Origin: Xanthomonas phaseoli pv. phaseoli
Lineage (GTDB): Bacteria; Pseudomonadota; Gammaproteobacteria; Xanthomonadales; Xanthomonadaceae
Direction of reading: 5' to 3'
Assembly (NCBI GenBank): GCA_022749655.1
Contig: CP094243.1
Location: 2,232,001 to 2,296,000, forward strand
Length of the DNA: 64,000 nucleotides
The position numbers and the translations under genes were made by a program. Positions 43,066 to 52,048 of the stretch are shown piece by piece; position 1 is the stretch's first letter, and every line of letters begins with the position of its first letter. The notes below the pieces were generated by a model. It was not told the origin of the DNA, made no database searches, and saw only the letters and a program-made list of their open reading frames with translations.

Positions 43066-43847
43066 CTCCACTTCTGGCGACCGCTAGAAGTGGGGATTAC
43101 CACGACAGCTCACCGCTGTCCCAGCGCTTGCTCAACGTGGCGCTGAACTGGCCGCCCTTGTCGGCGGAGAACTGCGGGTCGCGCACGCCGTCGGTTTCGC
43201 GAAAAAGCCGCCCACGCTGTAGTACCAACCATTGCCCATCGGCCCGCTGTTGAACACATCGATGCGGCGCAAGGCGTTGTTGCCGCCGGTCAGGCGCACG
43301 CTGCCTTCGGGTTCGTCCTGGCCTTTTTCTGGATGAAATTGACGGTCAGGCCGGGCTGGCCGTTGGAGAAGATCGGACTGGAGCCGCCGCGCAGCACTTC
43401 CATGCGTTCGACAGTGTCATCGACACGGAACAGCGTGGAATTCTCCAGGAACGACAAGGTAGGCGGTGGAAACAGCGGTGAGCCATCCAGTTGCATGGTC
43501 ACGAACGGCGCATCGCCTTCCGATGGCATGCCGCGCACGAAGATGTTGGCGCCCGTACCGCCACCGCTGGGCTCTGCCCACACGCCTGGCACGATCTTGA
43601 GCAGGTCGGCGGTGCTTTGCGGCACCGCCTGCTGGATCTGTTCCGGGCTGGCCGTGGTGATCGAAAAGCTGGCGTCGCGCTTGGCCAGGCCCTTGAAGCG
43701 TGCGGTGCCGCTGACGATGACCGCATCCAGCGTCGTGGTCTCTTGATTGGCTGCTGCGGGCGTGGCGGTTTGCGCGCGGCCATCGGGTGCCAACAGCGCG
43801 GCAGCAACGGCGAGCGAGAGGGTGTAGCGGGGCGATGAAAAACGCAT

Positions 43848-44239
43848 GCGCAAGGCTCCTTGTGTAGGTGCGAGAACGCTTTGCCGAGCCATGCGGCGGT
43901 GTGCAGGCATCGGCAGCCAGTGCGCGCGCGCGCCCGCGCTATCGCGTCGCGTGCGCCCCCTGTCAGCGCAGTGCTAATGAAGTTTTAACCCCAGATGCGC
44001 CGCAGCCTGTTTGTGCGACGCAGCAGCATGCGGCAGCGTTTTCTGTTGGGAACACGGCGGTACTCGCTTGCAGTGCGACGGTGCCCCTGTCCTGTGCACC
44101 GTTCACCTCCGCGCGATGGCGAGCGCGGCTGCAGCCACGGTGCAGCGCGCTGCCGTACACGCCGACCGGTCGGCAACGCCCATAAAAAGGCCGCCCGAAG
44201 GCGGCCTTCCTTCCAGTCAGCAGGGGAGAGAGTCTGCTG
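43848..44239. other. Intergenic region between two TonB receptor genes
   Basis: No gene. It holds the promoter of the disrupted receptor (near 43860-43990, where an AT-rich gaagttttaa occurs) and the terminator of the zinc-type receptor at 44187-44208. Confidence 0.5.
44187..44208 (-). terminator. Intrinsic terminator of the second TonB receptor gene
   Basis: AAGGCCGCC and GGCGGCCTT pair perfectly around the tetraloop cgaa. On the minus strand the hairpin is followed by a T run (ataaaaa on the plus strand), a classic Rho-independent terminator 31 bp past the stop at 44240. Confidence 0.85.
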
Positions 44240-46302
44240 TCAGAAGAACAGGCGCACGCCGAACGAGGCGCTGCGGCCAGGAAGCATCACATCGTCCTTG
44301 AGGAAGGAGGTGTGCACGCGTGCGTCCTGGTTGGTGAGGTTATTGCCGTCCAGGAACACTTCCCACGCCGTGCTGCCGTGGTCCACGTGATACGCCAGAT
44401 GTGCATCGGCGAAGGTGTAGCCATCGGTCGGCGTTTCGTTCACTGCCACCTTGTCCTGCTTCATGGTGCGTGTGGCACCGACCGATGCGCGCCACTGCTG
44501 CGCATCCCAGCGCAGCTGCGCACCGAAGCGGCCCGGCGCAATCCGCGGCAGGTTGCCGCCATCGTTCAGGCGCGCACGCACGGTATCGCCGAACACGCGC
44601 AGGTCCCACGCACCGTTCTGGTTGTTGGCCAGGTGGAAGGTGGCCTCGCCTTCGAAACCGTGGAAGATCGCGTCGGCCTGCGTCCACTGGCGAATCGGCA
44701 GGAAGTCGTTGTCTTCTTCGTTGAACCACTGGCCGCCGGTGTCGACGATGTAGATGAAGTCGTTGTAGCGGTTGTAGTACGCCGCCACCTTGGCATCCAC
44801 CCATGCGTTCTGGAAATTCAATCCCAGCTCGGCCTGGTTGGCCTTCTCGGTCTTCAGATCGGCGCCGCCGATCTCGAAGGCGAGGGTGGCGATGTGCGGG
44901 CCGTTGGCGAACAGTTCTTCCTCGGCCGGCGCGCGTTCGGCGTGGTCCAGGTTGGCGGTCAGGCGCCACTGCTCGTTGAAGCGGAAACCGCCGCTGGCCG
45001 AGAAGCTGGTCGGCGTGAAATCGCGGTCCACGCCGATATCGGTCTGGTACTTGACCTTGTCCACGCGCGCGCCGACTTCGGCGGTGACGCGCTCCCAACT
45101 GTTGCGTGCGACGGCGAAGGCGCCGAGCGAGCGGGTATCGGTCTTGGGCACGAAGGATTCTTCGCCGATCGCCTGGAAGGTGCTGTCGCTGCCCTGCAGG
45201 CCGAATGCGGTCTGCCAGCCGCTGCCAAACGTAAACGAGGCTTCCACGCGGCCTTCGTTGGCCCGCTTGGTGAACACGGTGCCGACTTCGGCGCCTTCGA
45301 ATTCGGTATGCGCGTAATCGGTATGGCCGAAGCTGTAGCGCAGCGCGCTGCCGTCGCCCCACGGATCGGTCAGCCCGCCCTTGAGGTCGTAACGGTCCTG
45401 CTGCAGTTTCAGCGACACGCCGCGCTCGCCGATGGACGGGTCGCCCGGCTCGCCCGGGTTGCCGTAGTTGTCGCGGAAACGCGATGCCGACAGGCCGACA
45501 AAACCCCAGTCGCCGGACAGCGATGCACCGATGGAGCCCACCTTGGAATCGATCCAGCTGTTGAGCTGGCGGCCCTTCGGCGTGTCGTAGTCGTTCTGGT
45601 TGCGATACACACCATCGGCATGGATCGACAGGCCGCTGCCATTACCGGCATCGACGCGGAACATGTCGGTGTTGCCGTCCTTGTCGCCGCCGTCGAAGCG
45701 CGCTTCGGCGCGTCCGCTGAAGCCGTCCACGGGAGTCTCGGCGATGCGCCCGTCGACCACGTTGACCACGCCGCCGATGGCGCCGGAGCCGTACAGCAGC
45801 GTCGATGGACCCTTCAGCACTTCGATCTGGTTGGCCAGGAACGGCTCGATTGCCGGGGAATGGTCCTGGCTGACGGTGGACACGTCTTGGGTCGACAGGC
45901 CGTCGCGCAGCACTGCCACGCGCGGGCCGTCCAGGCCGCGGATGATCGGCCGGCCCACGCCGGGCCCGAAGTTGGAACTCTGTACGCCGGGCAGGCTGGC
46001 CACGGTTTCGCCCAGGCTGGAACTGCGCACCTCGTCCAGACGCTCGCCGGCCAGCACTTCCACCGGGCGACTCAACTCACCGGCCGCACCCCGCAACGGG
46101 CTGGCGGTGACCACCACCTTGTCCAGATCCTTGATATGGCGCCCACTGGAAGGGCTGGCATCGTGGCGTGTGTCCGAACTGGGCGGGGTCTGCCCATCGG
46201 CAGCGACCGGAGCGTCCTCGGCCATGGCCAGGGCAGGGATCAGCAGGCTGGCCAGGGCCAGCGAGAGCGCGGAACGGCGGAACGGTGTGCAAAAGGGGGC
46301 AT
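44240..46302 (-). CDS. TonB-dependent receptor, probable zinc receptor (ZnuD-like; start region frameshifted)
   Basis: Outer-membrane receptor with plug (VVVTASPLRGAAGEL, RPIIRGLDGPRVAVLRDG) and a 22-strand-type barrel ending FGVRLFF. The continuous frame begins only at MAEDAPVAADG, but upstream codons encode a signal peptide (RRSALSLALASLLIPALA) with no start in frame. An ATG at 46302 comes into frame if one base is added in the aaaagggggc run at 46291-46299, giving about 687 residues. Zinc as substrate is inferred from resemblance to ZnuD, from a divergent MerC gene and from a Zur-box-like site nearby. The start repair is probably correct. Confidence 0.85.
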
Positions 46303-46417
46303 GGTGGGGTGGACTCTGTAATTGTTACTGTGTATCAGCGGTAAGGCGCAGCTTGCCTACTGCGCCGGCGGCGAGACCGCATGACGGCGCGATGCATCGA
46401 TGCGGGGCTGGAACAGT

Positions 46418-46437
46418 AAGATGTTATATTATTCCAC
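46418..46437 (+). promoter_or_regulatory. Candidate Zur box
   Basis: AAGATGTTATATTATTCCAC resembles the Zur consensus GAAATGTTATAWTATAACATTTC in the left half and centre; the right half is poor. It lies 27 bp before the MerC ATG and about 115 bp before the receptor start, so it could serve both. Confidence 0.4.
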
Positions 46438-46464
46438 GTCGCCGCGAATACCCTGCTGGACGTC

Positions 46465-46881
46465 ATGCCTCTACCCACCCTTCGCCATCTTCTTGACCGC
46501 TTCGGCGCAACCGGCTCGCTGCTGTGCGCCGTGCACTGCGCGGTATTGCCACTGGTGCTGGCGCTGGCGCCTTCGCTGGGCCTGTCGTTCTGGCTGGGCG
46601 ACGGGGTGGAACTGGCCATCGTGGTGTTCGTGTCGCTGCTGGGCCTTTTCAGCCTGGTGCTCGGGTATCGCCGGCACAAAGCGCTGCATGCGCTGGCGCT
46701 GCTATTGCCCGGTCTGGGATTGCTGTGGCTGGGCCTGCTGTACGACCCGCTCCATCATTCGGTGGTGCCGCATGCGGTGGTGATGACGCTGGGTGGCGCC
46801 CTGGTCGGTATCGCCCACCTGGTCAATCTTCGCCTGAATCACGGGCATGGGCATGTGCACGACGCCAGCTGCGCGCACTAA
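46465..46881 (+). CDS. MerC-domain membrane protein
   Basis: 138 residues, four membrane helices. Cys residues in helix 1 (SLLCAVHCAVLPLV) match the metal-binding pair of MerC. The C-terminus is His-rich (HGHGHVHDASCAH). MerC proteins carry mercury in mer operons. Without other mer genes and next to a ZnuD-like receptor, a role in zinc handling is more likely here. The gene is divergent from the receptor gene across 160 bp. Confidence 0.85.
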   Translation: MPLPTLRHLLDRFGATGSLLCAVHCAVLPLVLALAPSLGLSFWLGDGVELAIVVFVSLLGLFSLVLGYRRHKALHALALLLPGLGLLWLGLLYDPLHHSVVPHAVVMTLGGALVGIAHLVNLRLNHGHGHVHDASCAH

Positions 46882-47176
46882 GCGCCGCTACTGCCGCAGC
46901 GATGGCCCTTGGGCCGAGGGCTGCACGCAGAATCGAGATCTGCCGTTCGTCCATTCGGGCCGCTCTACGGCGTCTGCCTGATCACAGCGCGGCGCGCACA
47001 ACGTACGCGGTGCGCCGCAGGCAGCCAGCTCGGCAGGGCGGCCAGGCGCTGCCCAGCTACGCGCGCCGGGGGCCGCCGTGATAGGCTTGTCGGCCTTGCG
47101 CGAGGGCGCCGCCGGTGAAACCTCGCCAGACCTGTGCCAGCACGGGAATTTGTATTCACATTCAGGAGTCGACGAA

Positions 47177-47359
47177 ATGGGTAAGGGTGACCGTAAGACC
47201 GCCAAGGGCAAGCGCTACAACGCCAGCTACGGCAATTCGCGTTCGCACGCGGTGAGCAAGGTTGTCGTGGGTGCAGCTGCCCCGGTTGCCAAGAAGGGCG
47301 TGGTCAAGGCCCCGGCCAAGAAGGCCGTCGCCAAGAAGACCGTCGCCAAGGCCGGCTGA
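47177..47359 (+). CDS. 30S ribosomal protein THX
   Basis: 60 residues. The N-terminus MGKGDRKTAKGKRYNASYG matches the THX family, small basic proteins of the 30S head. Its C-terminal half is an Ala/Lys repeat (APAKKAVAKKTVAKAG), like the tail of histone H1-like proteins, and longer than in typical THX. An aggag ribosome site precedes the ATG at 47177, and a T-tailed terminator follows at 47384. The tail's role is unknown. Confidence 0.85.
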   Translation: MGKGDRKTAKGKRYNASYGNSRSHAVSKVVVGAAAPVAKKGVVKAPAKKAVAKKTVAKAG

Positions 47360-47383
47360 TCCCAGCCAGCTTCGCGACACCAG

Positions 47384-47409
47384 AACGCGGCGCTTGCGCC
47401 GCGTTTTTC
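47384..47409 (+). terminator. Intrinsic terminator after the THX gene
   Basis: AACGCGGCG and CGCCGCGTT form a 9-bp stem around cttg and run into a T5 tract, 25 bp past the THX stop. Confidence 0.88.
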
Positions 47410-47483
47410 GTTTGCAGGCGGTCGTTACGCTCCCGGCCCATCAACGTGCGCCCATGTGCGCAGGATGCCGGCGGCGATTTGCG

Positions 47484-48524
47484 CTAGAAGCGATCAATGA
47501 CGCTGATGCCGAGGTCGCGCATGGCGTCCATGCCGGTCAGCACCGCAATGGCCTCGTCCAGGTCCACCCTTTTGCCGATGAGCCGTTGTGGTGCGATCTT
47601 CCCGGCCTGGATCATCTCCAACATCGCATCGTACCGTCACGCCTGCATCCCGTGGCTGCCGTAGATCTCCAGTTCGTGGCCGATCACCTGCGCCATCGGG
47701 ATCCTGGGCGTGGCGTGTTCGCCCAGCATCAGTCCCACCTGGACATGACGGCCGCGCCGCCGCAGGTTGCTGATGGAGTTGAAACAGGTCGCGGGGCTGC
47801 CGAGCGCATCGATGGAAACATGCGCGCCGCCCTTGGTGATCTCGCGAATCGCCTCCACCGTGTCGGCCGCTTTCGACGCGTTGACCGTTGCGACCGCGCC
47901 GCATTCAACGGCGAACGCCAGCTTGTCGTCGAAGATGTCCACTGCAATCACCTGCGCCCCCAGTGCCGCTGCGATCATCACTGCCGAAAGCCCGACGCCG
48001 CCGCAGCCATGTACCACGACCCATTCGCCAGGGCCGGTTCTGGCCTGATCGACCACGGCCCGAAACGAGGTGGCAAACCGGCATCCCAGGCTTGCCGCCG
48101 TCGCACTGTCGATGCTGTCCGGCAGTCTGACCAGATTCGTTTCGGCAAAATCGATCGCGACATATTCGGCGAACGATCCCCAGGCGGTGAAGCCGGGCTG
48201 GAACTGGTTCGAGCACACTTGCTGATGGCCGCCGTGGCACTGCGCACAGCGCCCGCACCCGGACACGAAGGGCACGGTGACCCTGGTGCCGATCGCAAAG
48301 CCCGAGATGTGTTTTCCCAAGGCGACCACTTCGCCGGCGAACTCATGTCCCGGCACGTGCGGCAATGCAATGTCCGGATCGTGCCCCATCCAGCCGTGCC
48401 AATCGCTGCGGCAGATGCCAGTGGCCGCCACTTTGATCACCACGCCGTCATCGGTTGGCGTCGGGTCCGGGAGCTGCAGAATTTTCGGAACATGTTCGAA
48501 ACGCTCAAACTGCATTGCACGCAT
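47484..48524 (-). pseudogene. Zinc-dependent alcohol dehydrogenase with in-frame TGA
   Basis: Medium-chain dehydrogenase. From 48524 the protein has catalytic-zinc ligands Cys in [12 protein letters not shown] and His-Glu in [11 protein letters not shown], four structural-zinc Cys ([17 protein letters not shown]), and the NAD-binding [20 protein letters not shown] at 47637-47639 stops it after GSHGMQA. The same frame then continues RYDAMLEMIQAGKIAPQRL to a stop at 47484, so full length would be 346 residues. Unlike most breaks in the window this is a substitution, not an indel. It may be a real nonsense mutation or a base error. Confidence 0.8.
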
Positions 48525-48596
48525 ACATAACCTCCGGAAGCAGCACGATGAAGAGGGGATCTACCGCGCTGCGCCGCTGACGAGCGGTGCGGCAGC

Positions 48597-49994
48597 TTAT
48601 GTTCGTGGTGAGGCGTCGTCCTGGCCACTGTTTCCGGCCACTGTCTGGAGCTGCGACGTTGACGCGTGCTCTGCAGCGGGAGCGGGCGCCGGCACCGGCA
48701 CCGGCAGCAGTTGCTCGGCCAAGCCACGATAGATCGGCGTCTTGCAGACCAGCCCGGAGACTGCGCGCGCGATCAGCACGGTGGCCAGGATCGGCAGCAG
48801 CATCTGGCCGGTGTCGGTGAGTTCCAGCGAAATCACCGCCGAGGTCAGCGGCGCCTGGGTCACGCCGGTGAGATAGGCGCACATGCCCAACAGCACGAAG
48901 GTGCGCGGGTCCACGTTGGGCATCAGCACCGAGAGGTTGTGGCCGATGCCGGCACCCACTGCCAGCGCCGGCGAAAACAGTCCACCCGGAATGCCGGCCA
49001 GATACGAGACCAGGTTGGCGATGAGTTTCATCAAGCCGAACTCGTGGCCGACCACCGCATGCCCCTGCACCAGGCTGCGCGCCTGTTCGTAGCCGGTGCC
49101 GAAGGCGCCTTGCCCGAACACCAGCGCCAGCCCGACCAGGGCAACGCCGCACAACGCGGCCAGCAGCACCGGATGCCGTTGGCGCAGCGCGCCCAAACAG
49201 CGCGGTTTGCCGCTGACGCTGGCCAGCACCATCCGCGCGAAAAGGCCGCCGAGTAACCCGGCCACGCTGCTGCACAAGGCGATCGCCAGCCAGGCCTGGC
49301 CCAACGGCAAGGCCACCGCCACCTTGCCGAAATAGGTGTAGTTGCCCAGCAGGCCTAATGACACCACTCCGCCGACGATCACCGCGGTGAGCAAGGTGCC
49401 GGAAAAGCGGTGCTCGAAACGCCCGCTCAGTTCTTCGATCGCAAAGACCACGCCCGCCAGCGGGGTGTTGAACGCGGCCGCGATGCCGGCGGCGCCGCCG
49501 GCGAGCAGAAAATGCGAGAGCTCGCGTGGGTCGCGAAAACCGAACCAGCGCCCGAACACATGCATCAGGCTGGCGCCGACATGCACGGTGGGTCCTTCGC
49601 GTCCCACCGATGCGCCGCCGAGCAGCGACAAGGTGGTCAGCGCGAGCTTGCCAACCGATACGCGCAACGAGAGGTTGCTGTCGCGAAACGCCGGGTCCGG
49701 GTGCTCCAGCGCGGCGATCACCTGCGGGATGCCGCTGCCGCGCGTGGGCCGCAGCGCACCGGAGGTGAGCCAGGCGAGCAGGGCGAAGATGCCCGGCGTC
49801 AGCAGCAATGCCCACCAGATCGAGTGTGCGGTAATGCGTTGAAAGAGATGAAAAGCCGCGTCGCTGGCCTTGGCGAACACGATCGCCACCAGCGCCACCG
49901 CAATGGCGCCGCCCCACAGTGCAGCGCGACGACGCCAGCCTTCGCTGGACAACAGCGGCCGCGAGCGACGCGGCGGGGGATTGGAACCGGACAT
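48597..49994 (-). CDS. ClC-family chloride channel or antiporter
   Basis: Membrane protein of 465 residues. The anion-selectivity motifs are visible: GSGIPQV, GREGPTVHVGASL and GGLFSPALAVGAGIG. After the last helix a short tail contains a Pro/Ala repeat (PVPVPAPAPAAEHA). The ATG at 49994 is taken because the frame further upstream has no family resemblance. There is no CBS domain. Transport of chloride or fluoride is possible; the ClC-F motifs are not evident. Confidence 0.93.
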   Translation of the reverse strand: MSGSNPPPRRSRPLLSSEGWRRRAALWGGAIAVALVAIVFAKASDAAFHLFQRITAHSIWWALLLTPGIFALLAWLTSGALRPTRGSGIPQVIAALEHPDPAFRDSNLSLRVSVGKLALTTLSLLGGASVGREGPTVHVGASLMHVFGRWFGFRDPRELSHFLLAGGAAGIAAAFNTPLAGVVFAIEELSGRFEHRFSGTLLTAVIVGGVVSLGLLGNYTYFGKVAVALPLGQAWLAIALCSSVAGLLGGLFARMVLASVSGKPRCLGALRQRHPVLLAALCGVALVGLALVFGQGAFGTGYEQARSLVQGHAVVGHEFGLMKLIANLVSYLAGIPGGLFSPALAVGAGIGHNLSVLMPNVDPRTFVLLGMCAYLTGVTQAPLTSAVISLELTDTGQMLLPILATVLIARAVSGLVCKTPIYRGLAEQLLPVPVPAPAPAAEHASTSQLQTVAGNSGQDDASPRT

Positions 49995-50170
49995 TGCGTC
50001 ATTGTCGCACTGCCGGGCCGCAGCGATGTCTACAGCGATCCGCATTGTTGCGCGCTCGCCAACACGCGCTGCGCGGCGGCGAGGTGGAGCGGGGTCTTCC
50101 TGCGTGCGCATTGTCGGCGTTGATGCGGCCCGCTTACGCACCGCGGCGGCGTTGCGGATGCCGGTCGCGA

Positions 50171-51466
50171 TTACTGGGCATCTGTTGCCGGCGGCATGCG
50201 CAGGGCCGGCAGCAAGGTTGCCGGGTTGCCATCGTTGGGTGCGGCCGCAATCCCCAGCAGCCGCGTCATCAGCGCATAGACATCCACGTTGTCGAAGCCC
50301 GGCAGTGTCTTGCCCTGCGCCAGATCCGGGCCTTGCGCCAGGAACACCGCACGCATCGACGGCAATGCCGGATCGAAACCGTGCGAGCCACGCATGCCTT
50401 GCCGCGCGCGCTTGGCAAGCTTGTCCGGGAAGAGCGCATCCCAGCCTTCGTGCATCTGGCAGACGATCGACGGAATGCGCGGGTGGCTGCCGTACTGCCA
50501 GCTTGCCGGCAGCTCGGCCTTGCGCCAGCAGTCGTAGTGGTCGTGCGCGCCAAGCGTGCTGGCCTCGGCAGCGGCCTGTTGCCGGGCAGTGGCTCCAAAC
50601 CGATCACCTGGCCGTCGGTGATTGCGGTGGCGATCTGCGGCGGCGCGATGTCTTCCACGCTGATCGCATGCCCTGGCGCAACCTCGGCCATGCCATGGTC
50701 GGAGACCACGATGATGTTGGTGCGCGCACGCGTGCCATCGCGTTGCATGCCTGTCAGCAGCCGGCCGATGGCCGCATCCACCGCGCGCACGGCGTCGGCG
50801 TATTGGCGCGATTCCGGGCCGTGGTCGTGGCCGGCTTCGTCCACCTGTTCGAAGTACAGCGTGACGAGGCGATTGCGCTGGGCACCGTCGGTTTTCAGCC
50901 AGCCCCGCACTGCGTCCACGCGCGTGTCCAGGCGCACGCCTTTTTGGTAATGGCGCCATTGCGACGGGCGCACGCCCTTGATCGCCGCCTCGCTGCCTGG
51001 CCACGACCAGGTGGCCGCATGCTGGCCCGATTTTTCTACGCCCACCCACACCGGTTCGCCGCCCCACCAGCGCGCATCGCCCACCGCGTCGGACTTGCTC
51101 AACCAGAATCCCCCAAGCGTCGGGTCGCGCATGCTGTTGTGCACGATGCCGTGGTGGTCGGGCGCAGCCCGGTGACCAGGGTGTAATGATTGGGAAACGT
51201 CAGCGACGGATACGCGGGCGTCATCCAGCGCGCACGGACGCCTTCGCGTGCCAGTTGCGACAGGTTCGGCGTGATGCCGCGATCGAGCATGTCCGCGCGC
51301 AGGCCGTCGATGGAGATCAGCAGCAAGGTGTGCGGGTTGCTGGCCGATGCGATGTTCGCAGATGCAGTTGGCAACTGCGTGGCGCGCTGCGCGCGGATGG
51401 CTGGCTGCTGCAGGCCGCAAGCAAGGCAAGCGCCGCTGCGGCAATTCCAAGACGTCGGTCGATCAT
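50171..51466 (-). CDS. Alkaline phosphodiesterase/nucleotide pyrophosphatase-family lipoprotein (three frameshifts as sequenced)
   Basis: Exported enzyme that splits phosphodiester or pyrophosphate bonds (ENPP family). The signal reads MIDRRLGIAAAALALLAACSS, with lipid Cys in LAAC. Metal-site and nucleophile motifs: Asp in LLLISIDGLRAD, Thr in YPSLTFPNHYTLVTGLRP, HDHGPES and VVSDHGMAEV. Three frame changes, at about 51415-51445, 51160 and 50582, each fit one missing base. Adding three bases gives about 432 residues. All motifs survive, so I take these as base errors. It overlaps no other gene, and ogt lies upstream. Confidence 0.82.
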
Positions 51467-51502
51467 GGCGTAAGTCTACGGCGCAGCGATGACGCCGCGA
51501 AG

Positions 51503-52048
51503 TCAGCCGGTGCGCACTGCCGAGGCAGATGCGAACAGATCGTCGGCGCGCGCCGCACCACGCGGCGACCAGCCTTCCAACTGCAACAACGCCTGCTTGG
51601 TCGGCAGGCCGCCACCGAAGCCGGTCAACGTGCCATTGGCGCCGATCACGCGATGGCACGGCAGCACGATCGGCAGCGGGTTGCGCCCATTGGCAGCGCC
51701 CACCGCGCGGCTCGCGGCCGGCTTGCCCACCGCCTGCGCAAGCTGCGCATAGCTCCAGGTCTGCCCGAACGGAATCTGCGCCAGCGTGCGCCAGACCATC
51801 AGCTGGAACGGTGTGCCGACCGGTGCCAGCGGCAGATCGAAACTGCGTCGCCCGCCGTGCAGGTAATCGAGCAGCTGTTGGCGTGCTTCGCGCACCAGCG
51901 GCGCATCGGGGTCGTGCAACCAGCGTGCACGGCCGACGGCGTCGTAGCGGTTCTGCGCGAACAGGATGTGGTGCACGCCGGTGTCGTCGGCGGCCACGCT
52001 CAGTGCGCCGATCGGCGAGGGGAAGGTGTCGTAGTACAGGGGACTCAT
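51503..52048 (-). CDS. ogt: Methylated-DNA--protein-cysteine methyltransferase
   Basis: Suicide repair protein that takes alkyl groups from O6-alkylguanine. 181 residues from the ATG at 52048. The acceptor Cys is in PIVLPCHRVIGANG, and the HTH is VGKPAASRAVGAANG. The ATG overlaps the stop of ada-alkA (ATGA), so the genes are coupled. The pair gives O6-methylguanine repair plus base excision of alkylated purines. Confidence 0.94.
   Translation of the reverse strand: MSPLYYDTFPSPIGALSVAADDTGVHHILFAQNRYDAVGRARWLHDPDAPLVREARQQLLDYLHGGRRSFDLPLAPVGTPFQLMVWRTLAQIPFGQTWSYAQLAQAVGKPAASRAVGAANGRNPLPIVLPCHRVIGANGTLTGFGGGLPTKQALLQLEGWSPRGAARADDLFASASAVRTG

Larger units (their letters stand above)
41910..43102 (+). 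mobile_element. IS3-family insertion sequence (IS407 subgroup type), complete
   Basis: 1193 bp with imperfect inverted ends. Left end begins GGTAATCCCCC and the right end, reversed, TGGTAATCCCC; an inner match CGCCAGAAGTGGA is shared by both ends. It is flanked by a 3-bp target duplication CGA at 41907-41909 and 43103-43105. It encodes OrfA and OrfB with a frameshift window between them. The receptor frame is exact once the element is removed, so the insertion looks recent. I do not name the ISfinder entry. Confidence 0.9.
40273..43847 (-). pseudogene. TonB-dependent outer-membrane receptor interrupted by an IS3 element
   Basis: Outer-membrane siderophore-type receptor. The start at 43847 gives a signal peptide (MRFSSPRYTLSLAVAAALLA), a TonB-box/plug region (VIVSGTARFKGLAKRDASF, VPGVWAEPSGGGTGANIFVRG) and a barrel ending in YQLSVAYRW. 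The IS at 41910-43102 splits the plug/barrel region; removing it with one CGA copy restores [13 protein letters not shown]. One-base losses break the frame at about 43322, 43200 and 41272. An in-frame TAG at 40660-40662 replaces an expected Tyr codon in GVYLDAKY. Without the IS and with three bases added, it is about 793 residues, normal for the family. The IS makes this a true pseudogene whatever the indels mean. Confidence 0.9.

Noticed and set aside
41907..43105. Reading TA or TAAT next to the IS as its target duplication
   Set aside because: The receptor frame is restored exactly only with CGA as the duplication; the TAATCCCC ends are part of the inverted repeat.
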